Source: Bacteroidota bacterium (GTDB lineage: Bacteria > Bacteroidota > Bacteroidia > NS11-12g > UBA9320). Taken from it: DNA of 64,000 nucleotides. The stretch is taken from positions 1-64,000 of the forward strand of contig JAIBDD010000016.1 in NCBI GenBank assembly GCA_024679565.1, written 5' to 3'. Positions 36,500 through 44,637 of the stretch are shown in pieces (positions within the stretch are counted from its first letter, which is position 1; each line of letters opens with the position of its first letter). The notes beneath the pieces were generated by a model. It had not been told where the DNA came from. It was given only the letters and a program-made list of their open reading frames with translations, and searched no databases. The position numbers and the translations under genes are program-made.

Positions 36500-36988
36500 T
36501 TACTCAAATCTGATAAGTACGTGATTTTTATCAACCTTTTCTTGGACTTCGACTTCAACTTTTGACACCACACCTTCATTTGGTGAGGCTATCACATTCT
36601 CCATCTTCATCGCCTCTAACACCATTAAGGCCTGCCCTTCTTTCACATGGTCTCCTTCAGAAACTTTTATTTCGAGCACTAGGCCTGGCATGGGCGATTT
36701 AATCTCGGATACTTTGTCAACAGCCTGTTTATCCATACCCATCTGAGCCAATAGCATGTCAAAATCATCTTCAATCTGAATACTAAATTTTTGGTTATCT
36801 AATAAAAGATTCACTGACTTGTTGTTGTAGTCAACATCAATTACCTCAGCAGAAATGGATTCGTTGTTTAAGATAATGTGAAAGGTCCCATTGGGCAATA
36901 GTTGACAATCAAATGAAACGGGCTCATTATTTATAGTATTACTATCGATATCAAAAGTATGACGCTGATTTACTGATGCCTTAAACAT
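36500..36988 (-). CDS. biotin carboxyl carrier protein
   Basis: A 162-residue biotin/lipoyl-attachment protein. The C-terminal half (about 85-162) is the biotinyl domain; VLEAMKMENVIASP contains the Lys of the AMKM motif that is biotinylated. The Pro/Gly-rich sequence PMPGLVLEIKV opens the domain. The N-terminal half is a beta-rich region. Standalone carriers of this length serve acyl-CoA or pyruvate carboxylases in Bacteroidota, delivering carboxybiotin from a biotin carboxylase to a carboxyltransferase. Neither carboxylase subunit is adjacent: the gene follows queD by 8 nt. The assignment to an acyl-CoA carboxylase is family-based. Confidence 0.9.
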   Translation of the reverse strand: MFKASVNQRHTFDIDSNTINNEPVSFDCQLLPNGTFHIILNNESISAEVIDVDYNNKSVNLLLDNQKFSIQIEDDFDMLLAQMGMDKQAVDKVSEIKSPMPGLVLEIKVSEGDHVKEGQALMVLEAMKMENVIASPNEGVVSKVEVEVQEKVDKNHVLIRFE

Positions 36989-36996
36989 AATGCTGG

Positions 36997-37422
36997 TTAG
37001 TTTTCTTCTCCGAAGTATTCTACATAATTATTGTGGGTCTCCCACAACTTAATTCTATGTAATTTACAATTGTTTAAATGTGGTTCAATCTGTTCCCAGA
37101 TACCAATTGCCAAGTTCTCGATAGATGCCATTTTATTATGCATAAAAGGTACGTCCAAATTCAAATTTTTGTGGTCCAATACATCAACTACGTTTTCATT
37201 AATAATGTCACGTAGTTTCTTAAGATCCATAATAAAGCCGGTGTCTTGATTTGGCGTCCCCTTAACTGTTACATACAAGTCGAAGTTATGCCCATGCCAA
37301 TTTTTGTTAGCACATTTACCAAAAACCGCTTCATTCTCTTCTTCAGACCACTTGGGGTTAAACAGCTTATGCGCTGCATTGAAGTGTTCCTTTCGGGTGA
37401 TATATACCAATTTGTTCGCCAT
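36997..37422 (-). CDS. queD: 6-carboxytetrahydropterin synthase / PTPS (QueD family)
   Basis: Converts dihydroneopterin triphosphate to 6-carboxy-tetrahydropterin in queuosine synthesis, or acts as 6-pyruvoyl-tetrahydropterin synthase. The ATG at 37422 gives MANKLVYITRKEHFNAAH; the frame open 24 nt upstream runs into the promoter. Zinc ligands are His18 of HFNAAHK and His43 and His45 of NWHGHNF; Cys37 in FGKCANK is the catalytic Cys, and DHKNLN plus WETHNNYVEYF near the C-terminus supply the catalytic Asp/His pair and the pterin-binding Glu. Length 141. It is followed by the biotin carrier gene, probably as a two-gene operon. Confidence 0.92.
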   Translation of the reverse strand: MANKLVYITRKEHFNAAHKLFNPKWSEEENEAVFGKCANKNWHGHNFDLYVTVKGTPNQDTGFIMDLKKLRDIINENVVDVLDHKNLNLDVPFMHNKMASIENLAIGIWEQIEPHLNNCKLHRIKLWETHNNYVEYFGEEN

Positions 37423-37435
37423 CGAAAATGCGATG

Positions 37436-37458
37436 CAAATATACAACGACTACCTTTG
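37436..37458. promoter_or_regulatory. overlapping divergent -7 boxes (queD and mazG-like)
   Basis: TATATTTG on the minus strand (37436-37443) and TACCTTTG on the plus strand (37451-37458), both exact TAnnTTTG, lie in the 40 bp between the start codons at 37422 and 37463. The plus box ends 4 nt before the ATG, implying a leaderless or near-leaderless transcript. Confidence 0.6.
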
Positions 37459-37462
37459 CATT

Positions 37463-37792
37463 ATGACAATAAAGGAAGCACAAAAAAATATTGATACTTG
37501 GATTAATACAGTGGGCGTCAGGTATTTTAACGAGTTAACCAATACCGCGTTGTTAATGGAAGAAGTAGGTGAAGTTGCTCGACTGATGGCACGCATCTAT
37601 GGTGAGCAAAGTGCCAAAGAATCTGACCTAAAAAAATCGCTTCCCGACGAGTTAGCGGATGTCTTATTTGTTCTGATGTGTATTGCCAACCAAACTGGTG
37701 TGGACCTCACTTCTGCCCTTGAGAAAAATATTGAAAAAAAATCGCAACGCGACGACGACCGCCACCTTAACAACCCAAAACTAAAAAACTAG
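37463..37792 (+). CDS. MazG-like nucleotide pyrophosphohydrolase
   Basis: A 109-residue, all-alpha NTP pyrophosphohydrolase domain. The metal-binding motif EE..E is in MEEVGEVARLMAR (about 31-43) and DELADVLFVLMC (about 63-74) provides the ExxD-type second half. The domain hydrolyses NTPs to NMP and pyrophosphate, typically cleansing non-canonical or toxic nucleotides. I use the ATG at 37463, because the upstream continuation of the open frame overlaps queD and is unrelated to the family. Its stop overlaps the gltA stop (convergent, 4 nt). Substrate is not predictable from sequence. Confidence 0.87.
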   Translation: MTIKEAQKNIDTWINTVGVRYFNELTNTALLMEEVGEVARLMARIYGEQSAKESDLKKSLPDELADVLFVLMCIANQTGVDLTSALEKNIEKKSQRDDDRHLNNPKLKN

Positions 37793-39075
37793 CGTTTTTC
37801 CATTGGGACCCAATCACGTGATACTGGTCCAGTGTAAATCTGACGTGGTCGGCCAATAGGTTGATTCTGGTCTCGCATTTCTTTCCACTGTGCTATCCAA
37901 CCAGGAAGACGACCCATGGCAAATAACACGGTAAACATTTCCACTGGGAATCCCATTGCTCGGTATATGATTCCAGAGTAGAAATCAACGTTAGGGAACA
38001 ATTTCCTTTCAGCAAAATACGGATCTGCCAAAGCTGTTTCTTCCAACTGTTTTGCAATATCAAGAACAGGATCGCTGATGCCCATTTTCTCCATGATATC
38101 ATCAGCTGATTTTTTGATAATCAACGCACGAGGATCGTAATTCTTATATACTCTATGTCCAAAACCCATTAAACGGAATGGATCATTTTTGTCTTTTGCT
38201 TTTTCAATAAAACGTTGTGCACCACCTCCATCATTCTTGATAGCCTCCAACATTTCTATTACTTTTTGGTTAGCACCGCCATGCAATGGTCCCCATAAGG
38301 CTGCAATACCTGCTGAAATACAAGCATACAGATTTGAATGTGATGACCCAACAATTCTTACAGTTGACGCCGAGCAATTTTGTTCATGATCCGCATGTAA
38401 GATGAGTAGCTTATTCATCGCTTCAACAAACACAGGATCAATTTCGTAATCTTCAGTGATATTTTTGAACGTCATGTTCAAAAAGTTAGAAGTATAATCC
38501 AACTTGTTTTGTGGGTAGATGATTGGGTGACCAACAGATTTTTTATGCAACATGGCCACAATGGTTGGCATTTTTGCAATTAAGCGTCTGATGGTTCTGT
38601 GTGTTTCAGCGTCAGATCTATTTGGATCTAAAGAATCAGGATAGAAAGACGACAAAGACGAGATCATGGCGGTAAGCTGTCCCATTGGATGCGAGCCTGT
38701 TGGCCAAGCTTTGAAGATATTCTCCATATCTTCATTCACCAATGTATGGTGTCTTATCTGGTGATCCCAATCTGCATATTCTGTTTCATTTGGCAATTCA
38801 CCATTAATCAACAGATACGCAACTTCTAGGAAAGTTGCATTTTTAGCAAGGTGCTCGATAGAATACCCTCTATGACGAAGAATTCCTTTTTCTCCATCTA
38901 AATAGGTGATACTACTGGTTGTGCTACCCGTATTTTTGAACCCAACATCAACAGTCACCGCACCTGTAGCTCCCCTTAGTTTGGAAATATCTAAACCTAT
39001 TTCCTTTTCTGAACCTTCAATTAAAGGTATTTCAACTTCTTTTCCTTGGAACGATAAATGGGCTGTTTTTGACAT
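37789..39075 (-). CDS. gltA: citrate synthase
   Basis: Condenses acetyl-CoA and oxaloacetate to citrate at the entry to the TCA cycle. At 428 residues it is a type II-like synthase. Catalytic His and Asp regions are LILHADHEQNCSAST (His near residue 230), PLHGGANQK (His near 268) and GFGHRVYKNYDPRA (near 308); the C-terminal region has YTGPVSRDWVPMEKR. It is divergent from the hypothetical gene at 39348, with 272 nt between, which contain a 19-nt palindrome, and convergent with the MazG-like gene. Confidence 0.97.
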   Translation of the reverse strand: MSKTAHLSFQGKEVEIPLIEGSEKEIGLDISKLRGATGAVTVDVGFKNTGSTTSSITYLDGEKGILRHRGYSIEHLAKNATFLEVAYLLINGELPNETEYADWDHQIRHHTLVNEDMENIFKAWPTGSHPMGQLTAMISSLSSFYPDSLDPNRSDAETHRTIRRLIAKMPTIVAMLHKKSVGHPIIYPQNKLDYTSNFLNMTFKNITEDYEIDPVFVEAMNKLLILHADHEQNCSASTVRIVGSSHSNLYACISAGIAALWGPLHGGANQKVIEMLEAIKNDGGGAQRFIEKAKDKNDPFRLMGFGHRVYKNYDPRALIIKKSADDIMEKMGISDPVLDIAKQLEETALADPYFAERKLFPNVDFYSGIIYRAMGFPVEMFTVLFAMGRLPGWIAQWKEMRDQNQPIGRPRQIYTGPVSRDWVPMEKR

Positions 39076-39209
39076 CGAAATTATGGTGATTTTAGGTAGT
39101 GCGAAGTTACTCTTTTTTGGCCATTAATTTTTGGGTTGCTCAATAATTATTTTTATCCTTTAATACTGCTTCTGGTCCAAATGCAAAACGTTGATTTGCA
39201 AACAGATAT

Positions 39210-39228
39210 ACTTAGCAAAGCGCTAAGT
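39210..39228. repeat. palindrome between gltA and divergent gene
   Basis: ACTTAGC (39210-39216) and GCTAAGT (39222-39228) form a perfect 7-bp inverted repeat with a 5-nt centre. The position midway between two divergent starts suggests an operator. No regulator is identified. Confidence 0.35.
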
Positions 39229-39294
39229 CGATATGTGCATTAAATAGCAATTCGCACCAATACGAAAGTACTAACTATGATTACAATTTTTAGA

Positions 39295-39302
39295 TAACTT
39301 TG
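39295..39302 (+). promoter_or_regulatory. -7 box (TAACTTTG) before gene 39348
   Basis: Exact TAnnTTTG 45 nt upstream of the ATG at 39348; no TTG at ideal spacing, so a weak or activator-dependent promoter is possible. Confidence 0.45.
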
Positions 39303-39347
39303 TTTGCGCTACAATGGCGTTTTTTTTAGTTTAAACGAAATTCTTTG

Positions 39348-40037
39348 ATGTCAGATAAAATCGAACAAATACTAACTGGACTTAATAACAAGGCAAATCT
39401 CAAACAAGATGTATATGGTCATTCGTTAGAAGTATTTAACGAGTTTAAAGCATGTGCGCTCAATGTGGTTGAGACATTGGCTCCAAAAATTTTAAGTAAT
39501 GCCCAAGGCGTCGAAATTAGTCTGAATAGCTTTGGTGATTTTGAATTTCACTTGAAATTTTCCGGCGACACAATTGTCTTTTTATTACACACCAATGTTT
39601 TTGCGTTCCCACCAAAACATGCAATCAATAAAAGTACATACGTGAAAGAAAACCCAAATCGAGGCTATTTTGGCATGATTCAGATATACAACTTCTTGAG
39701 CGATTCTTTAAAATACAATCGACTTGGCGATGAAGGCTATCTCCTTGCCCGTGTGTTTGTAAATAGCGAAAACGACTTTTATGTTGAAGGTAAGCGCCAA
39801 CTCGGGTTTTTATACAAAGAAATAGGCCGTCAAAAGTTAGAAAAAAAACACCGCCACAACATCATTGAACAATGTATGTTATACTGCTTAGATTTTGACT
39901 TATTCGTACCGCCAACAGACGCATTAAACCAAATTACAGTGCAACAGAAAAACTACTTTAACAACCCTTCTGGAATTGCTACCGGAAAGAGGCTGGGGTT
40001 TGAGGTTGTCAATACATTGAAAAATGAAACGAAATAG
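39348..40037 (+). CDS. conserved hypothetical protein
   Basis: A 229-residue soluble protein that I recognise only as a type found in Bacteroidota, without a named family. The ATG at 39348 is preferred to an adjacent TTG. It has no signal peptide or membrane segment. The central region (about 70-115) has FEFHLKFSGDTIVFLLHTNV and GYFGMIQIYNFLSDSL, suggesting an alpha/beta fold; a basic EKKHRHNIIEQ segment follows near residue 165. It overlaps the next gene (14 nt), so the two are probably translated together. No catalytic motif is evident. Confidence 0.6.
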   Translation: MSDKIEQILTGLNNKANLKQDVYGHSLEVFNEFKACALNVVETLAPKILSNAQGVEISLNSFGDFEFHLKFSGDTIVFLLHTNVFAFPPKHAINKSTYVKENPNRGYFGMIQIYNFLSDSLKYNRLGDEGYLLARVFVNSENDFYVEGKRQLGFLYKEIGRQKLEKKHRHNIIEQCMLYCLDFDLFVPPTDALNQITVQQKNYFNNPSGIATGKRLGFEVVNTLKNETK

Positions 40038-40776
40038 GGGAGAAATCTCATTCCTTATTGTGCTTAGTGTAACACTGCTTTTCGGCTGTGCTCAAAGACA
40101 TAGCCATATCCCAAGAGCACATCACTTGAACAATAAGCCCACCAAAATTGTGCGTTCAGGACATTATGTACGGCAAAACCAAAGGTTAGCCGTAACCACC
40201 CCTCAGCAAAAACTAGGAACCGAATTAGAAAAAGTAAATTCTTCTGTAGACCTCATGCCAACATCGAAACTGAGCGACGTGCTCCTTGAGTTAGATAATC
40301 TAAAAAAACCACTAAAGAAATCTCAATGGCGCAATGACTCAATCACCAAAGCAGACACACTTTCTCCTTACGACGTTGACCAGAAGCTAATAAAAGGTTC
40401 AGGAACAATGTTTGCCATTGCCTCAGGCATGAACGCCGCCCTGCTCATTACTCCTTTATACAATTACCTAAATATTGTACTTTTGCTAGGACTTGCTCTA
40501 CTTATCATAGGTTACTTTGTTTTCAAATTCGTTGAAAACACTAAGCAGAACAGAATTCAACCAATAAAATATCGAGCACAGAGTTACGCCAAGCTCAGTC
40601 AAATTAAAAAAGCGTTTAACATTCTAATGATTATCTCTGGTTCAGCATTTTCACTAGCGCTAATGACTGCGACACTTGGCTCCTTTGGCCTTCCAATATT
40701 CTTTTCAGCGATAGGTTTAATTGCCTTATTGGGAGGATTGATCGTCGGTTTAGTTTTCTTGATTATGGGCACTTAG
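40024..40776 (+). CDS. hypothetical lipoprotein-like membrane protein
   Basis: A 250-residue protein with a lipobox-like LLFGC (Cys22) after a hydrophobic N-terminus. Residues 25-120 are polar and low complexity with basic stretches. The C-terminal half contains at least four hydrophobic segments (about 130-150, 152-172, 205-222, 226-246), the last Gly-rich (GLIVGLVFLIMGT). The combination of a lipobox and membrane helices is unusual; the lipobox could instead be part of a signal anchor. It starts within the preceding gene (14-nt overlap) and is convergent with the winged-helix gene (27-nt overlap). Unknown function. Confidence 0.55.
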   Translation: MKRNRGEISFLIVLSVTLLFGCAQRHSHIPRAHHLNNKPTKIVRSGHYVRQNQRLAVTTPQQKLGTELEKVNSSVDLMPTSKLSDVLLELDNLKKPLKKSQWRNDSITKADTLSPYDVDQKLIKGSGTMFAIASGMNAALLITPLYNYLNIVLLLGLALLIIGYFVFKFVENTKQNRIQPIKYRAQSYAKLSQIKKAFNILMIISGSAFSLALMTATLGSFGLPIFFSAIGLIALLGGLIVGLVFLIMGT

Positions 40777-41025
40777 AGCATCTATCCCTTTGGCTGTAAT
40801 TTGATAATAAAATGCTTCCATGTTATCCGAATCATATCCAATACTACGTACAAAACCACCATTGTCATTAAGTATCAATGGCGAAACCAGACCATCATGA
40901 AGTAAATTTTTTAAAATGTCCCCTACAATGTGGCGAGTTGTATTCATTCGGCACTCATCTACAATGTTGTTAAAGTGTTCTGGAAATAATAAAAGCTCCA
41001 AAACTGAAATAGAAAACTCATCCAT
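40750..41025 (-). CDS. small winged-helix-like protein
   Basis: A 91-residue protein with the pattern of a small winged-helix domain: helices around 5-45, recognition-helix candidate MNTTRHIVGDILKNLLHDGL (about 27-46), then a wing made of LILNDNGGFVRSIG and YYQITAKGIDAL, which resembles the C-terminal wing of PadR/MarR-like regulators. It may regulate the glycosyltransferase/flippase genes immediately upstream, with which it overlaps by 8 nt. It could also be a non-DNA-binding wHTH. The stop overlaps the convergent gene by 27 nt. Confidence 0.55.
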   Translation of the reverse strand: MDEFSISVLELLLFPEHFNNIVDECRMNTTRHIVGDILKNLLHDGLVSPLILNDNGGFVRSIGYDSDNMEAFYYQITAKGIDALSAHNQEN

Positions 41026-42136
41026 GACTATACTTTCTTTGCTTCCATGTGTACGAATTAAACAAACTTAGCACTGCAATAGTAGAGATATAGATTGGAT
41101 GAATGAATTGTATTAACGCAACATATTTGAGTAACCTTTGTTGCTTAAAAAAGGTCAAGATTGATCCAAAAAACAAACAATCAATTATAGTTTTCGCAAT
41201 AAACACTATGGCTAACGATTGCCACAGATTCACATCATTCGACAAAACAGCAATTAATATGCTCAAAACGTAAATGGCATAAAATGCTGTCAACCCAATA
41301 ATATAGAAGTTATAACGAGCACCCTTAGCGTATTTAGTTTTTTTAGCCCACCTTATCCGTTGATTTAGGAATGAACTAACCGTTTTGGGTGGTGTAGTAT
41401 AAACCATCGCTTCTTGTTGTGTCACAAACGATATGTCATACCCCTTTTGAACAAATCGCTCTAATAAAAACACATCGTCTCCACTTGCAATCGATCGGTT
41501 GTCTGCATAACCTCCAACAGCCTTAAAGGATGCTTTACTGAACATCATATTGGCGCCATTGGCCAATACCGGTTTATTCCCTTTGATTAAAGATCCACCT
41601 AAAACAATCAGACTTATAAAATCCAGTTGCAAAAAGGATTGCCAAAGACCCTGTCGCAACTTAAACATCACTGGCCCTGCAGCAAACTGTGCATGATTGG
41701 TTCTACTCATGCTAGAAACCCAATTAGGCTCCATCACGCAGTCAGCATCACACATTAAAATGGTATCAAAGGACGCAGCTTCTACCCCTTCCTCAATTCC
41801 ATATTTTTTACCCTGTTTTTCGTCGCTTAATGAAAGGTGCTTCACCTGTATACCAGATACTAGAATCCATTGATCAATCAGACATTCAGACCCATCACTA
41901 GAGTGGTCGTTGACCAACACCAGTTCTATTTCTAACCCATCCAACTTCTGATTTTGGATAGCCATTAACAAATCTGGGAGTTCGCGTTCTTCATTCCTGT
42001 AAACGACAAGCAGTGATACAGGCTTTGGTTGATATGCTATTGATTCACTTTTACCACGTTTCCAATAGCGCATGACAAGCAAGATAATACATGCATAAAC
42101 AACAAATGAACTGAACAGTATTATACTAAGCATCAT
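41018..42136 (-). CDS. family 2 glycosyltransferase
   Basis: A 372-residue membrane-associated GT2 enzyme, transferring a sugar from a nucleotide-sugar donor to a lipid or polysaccharide acceptor. An N-terminal helix (3-22) is followed by the GT-A core: SLLVVYRNEERELPDLL (about 42), LVLVNDHSSDGS (about 72), MCDADCVMEP with the DxD metal motif (about 130), GGYADNRSIASGDDVFLLE (about 212), with the catalytic DD, and QRIRWAKKTK, the (Q/R)xxRW motif (about 258). Three C-terminal membrane helices follow. It overlaps the upstream flippase-like gene by 4 nt, so both probably act in a surface polysaccharide or glycolipid pathway. Donor and acceptor unknown. Confidence 0.9.
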   Translation of the reverse strand: MMLSIILFSSFVVYACIILLVMRYWKRGKSESIAYQPKPVSLLVVYRNEERELPDLLMAIQNQKLDGLEIELVLVNDHSSDGSECLIDQWILVSGIQVKHLSLSDEKQGKKYGIEEGVEAASFDTILMCDADCVMEPNWVSSMSRTNHAQFAAGPVMFKLRQGLWQSFLQLDFISLIVLGGSLIKGNKPVLANGANMMFSKASFKAVGGYADNRSIASGDDVFLLERFVQKGYDISFVTQQEAMVYTTPPKTVSSFLNQRIRWAKKTKYAKGARYNFYIIGLTAFYAIYVLSILIAVLSNDVNLWQSLAIVFIAKTIIDCLFFGSILTFFKQQRLLKYVALIQFIHPIYISTIAVLSLFNSYTWKQRKYSHG

Positions 42137-43107
42137 TTATTTCTGAACTTGTTTTGAGCTAAAAAGACCAACCCAATTAGACCAGGAACAATCAAATTAA
42201 CTATCCAAATAATAAATGAAATCAAGATAACTTCCGACTCCAATAAAACACTCGAAAACAAAAAGAGCATAATCAACCCTCTCACACCTATTTCGCTTAA
42301 GGCAATGGTTGGAACAATCGTCTGGATATAATAGTACACAGGTATGAGTCCTACAACAAGTATCGCCTCTTTACTGGATAGACCTCCAACAGTAATGATT
42401 AACACCCCTAACTGCGTGCAAAAAACGACATAGCGCAGTAATGACGACAAATAGGCTTTTGTTAATGCCTTTTTGGAAAAGGACGCCATTGAATCCCGAA
42501 ATTTCCCAAAGCGGTAAAACACTTTAATTCGGGTTAGAAGAGTGCCAGCAATTTCTGGCATCTTGTAATAGGCATAAAAACCAAAGAGTACGGTTAGACC
42601 AGCCAAAATCTGTGCCGTCAACAACCAATCCTTGGCAATCAGTTGACTTGCAAAAAACACGATTAAAGCACCACCGATTGTAATGGTAATGCATAGTTGC
42701 GACAAACTCCCTACGATACTGCTTGACACCGCTTGCTCGCGATATTTTTTCTCAACCACCCACATACGACCTGCGAACTCACCAACGCCGTTGGGTGTAA
42801 ACAAACCCAACGACACGCCCATTAATACGCCTTTCACCGCATTGTATTTTGAAATCTTAGTGGTATTAAGAAGTAATCGTCGCCATTTCAATGACTCAAT
42901 AAACCAGTTTAGTGGCATCAAAAGGAACACCAAAAGCAGTGAAGGCCAGATTTGAATAACGGTCTGCTTATACTCATTAAACAATGATACCGCCTGATGC
43001 CTGACAAATATTTCGTAGTAAAGAAATCCCAAGGCAATCAAAGCAACCAACCATTTGATAATGAGAATTCGTGTCTTGTGATTCTTATGGTTATTCAATA
43101 ATTGCAA
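42133..43107 (-). CDS. flippase-like / LPG-synthase-TM-domain protein (UPF0104)
   Basis: A 324-residue inner-membrane protein with about eight hydrophobic segments. It resembles the UPF0104/AglD integral-membrane domain of lysylphosphatidylglycerol synthases and archaeal AglD-type proteins: FTPNGVGEFAGRMWVVEK (about 98-115) is the conserved cytoplasmic-loop signature, and GVRGLIMLFLFSS lies near the C-terminus. The start is a TTG at 43107; no ATG or GTG exists nearby (a TTG at residue 4 is an alternative). It is the first gene of a unit with a GT2 enzyme and a winged-helix protein. Its start abuts that of ruvC (13 nt), so a shared divergent promoter region is expected. Confidence 0.78.
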   Translation of the reverse strand: MQLLNNHKNHKTRILIIKWLVALIALGFLYYEIFVRHQAVSLFNEYKQTVIQIWPSLLLVFLLMPLNWFIESLKWRRLLLNTTKISKYNAVKGVLMGVSLGLFTPNGVGEFAGRMWVVEKKYREQAVSSSIVGSLSQLCITITIGGALIVFFASQLIAKDWLLTAQILAGLTVLFGFYAYYKMPEIAGTLLTRIKVFYRFGKFRDSMASFSKKALTKAYLSSLLRYVVFCTQLGVLIITVGGLSSKEAILVVGLIPVYYYIQTIVPTIALSEIGVRGLIMLFLFSSVLLESEVILISFIIWIVNLIVPGLIGLVFLAQNKFRNK

Positions 43108-43108
43108 C

Positions 43109-43116
43109 TACTTTTG
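43109..43116 (+). promoter_or_regulatory. -7 box (TACTTTTG) 4 nt before ruvC ATG
   Basis: Exact TAnnTTTG between the divergent starts of the flippase-like gene and ruvC, ending 4 nt before the ruvC ATG. A leaderless ruvC transcript is implied; no TTG at ideal distance is seen. Confidence 0.4.
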
Positions 43117-43120
43117 ACTA

Positions 43121-43705
43121 ATGTCCTCTCGCTTACTTGATACGGAATTCGACCGCATAATCCTTGGAATTGATCCTGGAACAAATATAATGGGATACGG
43201 TGTCTTGGGCTGTAAGAAGAAATCTATTCATTTAATTAGTATGGGCATCATTACATTGGGTCGGGTTGATTCACATGCATTAAAACTAAAAAAAATATTT
43301 GAGCGTACGTTGAGTTTAGTTGACGGTTACCATCCTGACGAAATGGCCTTAGAGGCTCCATTCTATGGCAAAAATGTTCAGAGCATGCTCAAGCTAGGTC
43401 GGGCTCAAGGCGTTGCTATGGCTGCTGGTTTATATCGAGATATCCCAATATTCGAATACGCCCCGAAACGAATCAAACAAAGCATTACAGGAAGCGGAAA
43501 CGCCAGTAAAGAACAAGTCGCCGGAATCCTAAAATCTTTATTAAAATTTGATGAAATCCCAAAGAACCTAGATGCTACAGATGGAATGGCTGCAGCCGTC
43601 TGTCATTATTTTCAAGGAGGCATTACCAGTGCCAAGCAACCCAATAAAAAGAACTACGGTAGTTGGGGTTCGTTTATTTCAGACAACCCTGATCGAATCA
43701 AGTAG
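43121..43705 (+). CDS. ruvC: Holliday junction endonuclease RuvC
   Basis: A 194-residue crossover junction endodeoxyribonuclease that resolves four-way junctions with RuvAB. Catalytic acids: Asp18 in ILGIDPGTN, Glu near 78 in [11 protein letters not shown], and Asp residues in [12 protein letters not shown] (near 150). [20 protein letters not shown] is the typical second block. The length (family about 160-190) includes a basic C-terminal tail. It is divergent from the flippase-like gene; its stop abuts that of the HIT gene (convergent, no gap). Confidence 0.96.
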   Translation: MSSRLLDTEFDRIILGIDPGTNIMGYGVLGCKKKSIHLISMGIITLGRVDSHALKLKKIFERTLSLVDGYHPDEMALEAPFYGKNVQSMLKLGRAQGVAMAAGLYRDIPIFEYAPKRIKQSITGSGNASKEQVAGILKSLLKFDEIPKNLDATDGMAAAVCHYFQGGITSAKQPNKKNYGSWGSFISDNPDRIK

Positions 43706-44101
43706 CTATTTTAAACATGCTCTGATAGATGAGGCAATTTCCATCATCTCTTCATGCTCAAATTTCATTTTCTCTTGTGAAAAGTCAATATCCGCAACAT
43801 GATTAATTGGGACCAAGTGAATATGCGTATGCGGCACTTCTAACCCAATAACGGCGGTCCCGATACGTTTACACGGCACTGCTTCTTTAACCGCTTTAGC
43901 AACAATTTTGGAGAACATGTGTAACCCAGCGTATGTTTCATCATCCAGGTCAAAAATATAGTCAACCTCCTTTTTAGGGATAATCAACGTGTGTCCTTTG
44001 CGCAATGGAAAAACATCCAAAAACGCCAGAAAATCTTCAGTTTCAGCTACCTTAAAACATGGGATTTCACCTGCTACTATTTTACTGAATATACTTGACA
44101 T
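43706..44101 (-). CDS. HIT-family nucleotide hydrolase
   Basis: A 131-residue histidine-triad protein (Hint/AP4A-type). The catalytic motif HTHIHLVPI (about residue 96-104) is H-x-H-x-H followed by hydrophobics. Ile-rich strands FLAFLDVFPLRKGHTLIIP and VDYIFDLDDE are typical. The function is probably hydrolysis of nucleoside phosphoramidates or dinucleoside polyphosphates. It starts 1 nt inside the greA stop codon (translational coupling), a pairing seen in many Bacteroidota. Confidence 0.93.
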   Translation of the reverse strand: MSSIFSKIVAGEIPCFKVAETEDFLAFLDVFPLRKGHTLIIPKKEVDYIFDLDDETYAGLHMFSKIVAKAVKEAVPCKRIGTAVIGLEVPHTHIHLVPINHVADIDFSQEKMKFEHEEMMEIASSIRACLK

Positions 44102-44574
44102 TAAATCGTGATTTCTAGAATCTCAAATGGGATTACACCTGCTGGAACCGTAACTTCAGCAACCTCCCCAACTTTACAACCCATCAAACCTTTACCTATT
44201 GGAGACTTAATCGATATTTTCCCCTTTTTTAAATCTGCTTCTTTTTCAGCGACTATCGTATAGGTCATTTCCTTATTCACCTTTTTATTCAACACCCTGA
44301 CCTTACTTAATATTCCTACCTTAGACAAATCAAGAGTGCTTGGATCAATAACTCGTGAATTGCCTAACGACTCTTCCAGTTTAGAAATCTTAAGCTCTAA
44401 CAAGCCTTGCGCTTCCTTAGCCGCGTCGTATTCCGCATTCTCAGATAAATCACCTTTATCTCTTGCCTCTCCAATCTGCTTAGAAATATTGGGACGGTCA
44501 ACCGTCTTTAAGCGTTCGATTTGGTTTTTTAGGTTATCGAACCCCTCTTGCGACATATAGTTTATCTGTGACAT
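44101..44574 (-). CDS. greA: transcription elongation factor GreA
   Basis: Rescues backtracked RNA polymerase by stimulating transcript cleavage. The N-terminal coiled coil contains the acidic finger-tip sequence GDLSENAEYDAAKEAQ (about residues 42-57) with Asp43 and Glu46 of the DLSENAEY motif. The C-terminal FKBP-like domain ends with GVIPFEILEITI. Length 157 is standard. It lies downstream of a promoter-like element and an inverted repeat that starts at the predicted transcription start. The HIT gene follows with a 1-nt overlap. Confidence 0.96.
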   Translation of the reverse strand: MSQINYMSQEGFDNLKNQIERLKTVDRPNISKQIGEARDKGDLSENAEYDAAKEAQGLLELKISKLEESLGNSRVIDPSTLDLSKVGILSKVRVLNKKVNKEMTYTIVAEKEADLKKGKISIKSPIGKGLMGCKVGEVAEVTVPAGVIPFEILEITI

Positions 44575-44594
44575 AATCGTTTCTTGTATTGTTT

Positions 44595-44634
44595 AAAAAA
44601 AGAAACATTGCAATGGCAAGGCCAATGCAATGTT
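44595..44634 (-). terminator. terminator-like hairpin in the greA 5' region
   Basis: On the minus strand 44634-44621 and 44617-44604 form a 14-bp stem with one mismatch and a 3-nt loop, followed by a T-rich tract ending in seven T (44601-44595). It lies 58 nt after the PorV-like stop and 20 nt before greA. It may end the PorV-like transcript, cap or attenuate the greA transcript, or do both. Confidence 0.7.
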
Positions 44635-44637
44635 CCG

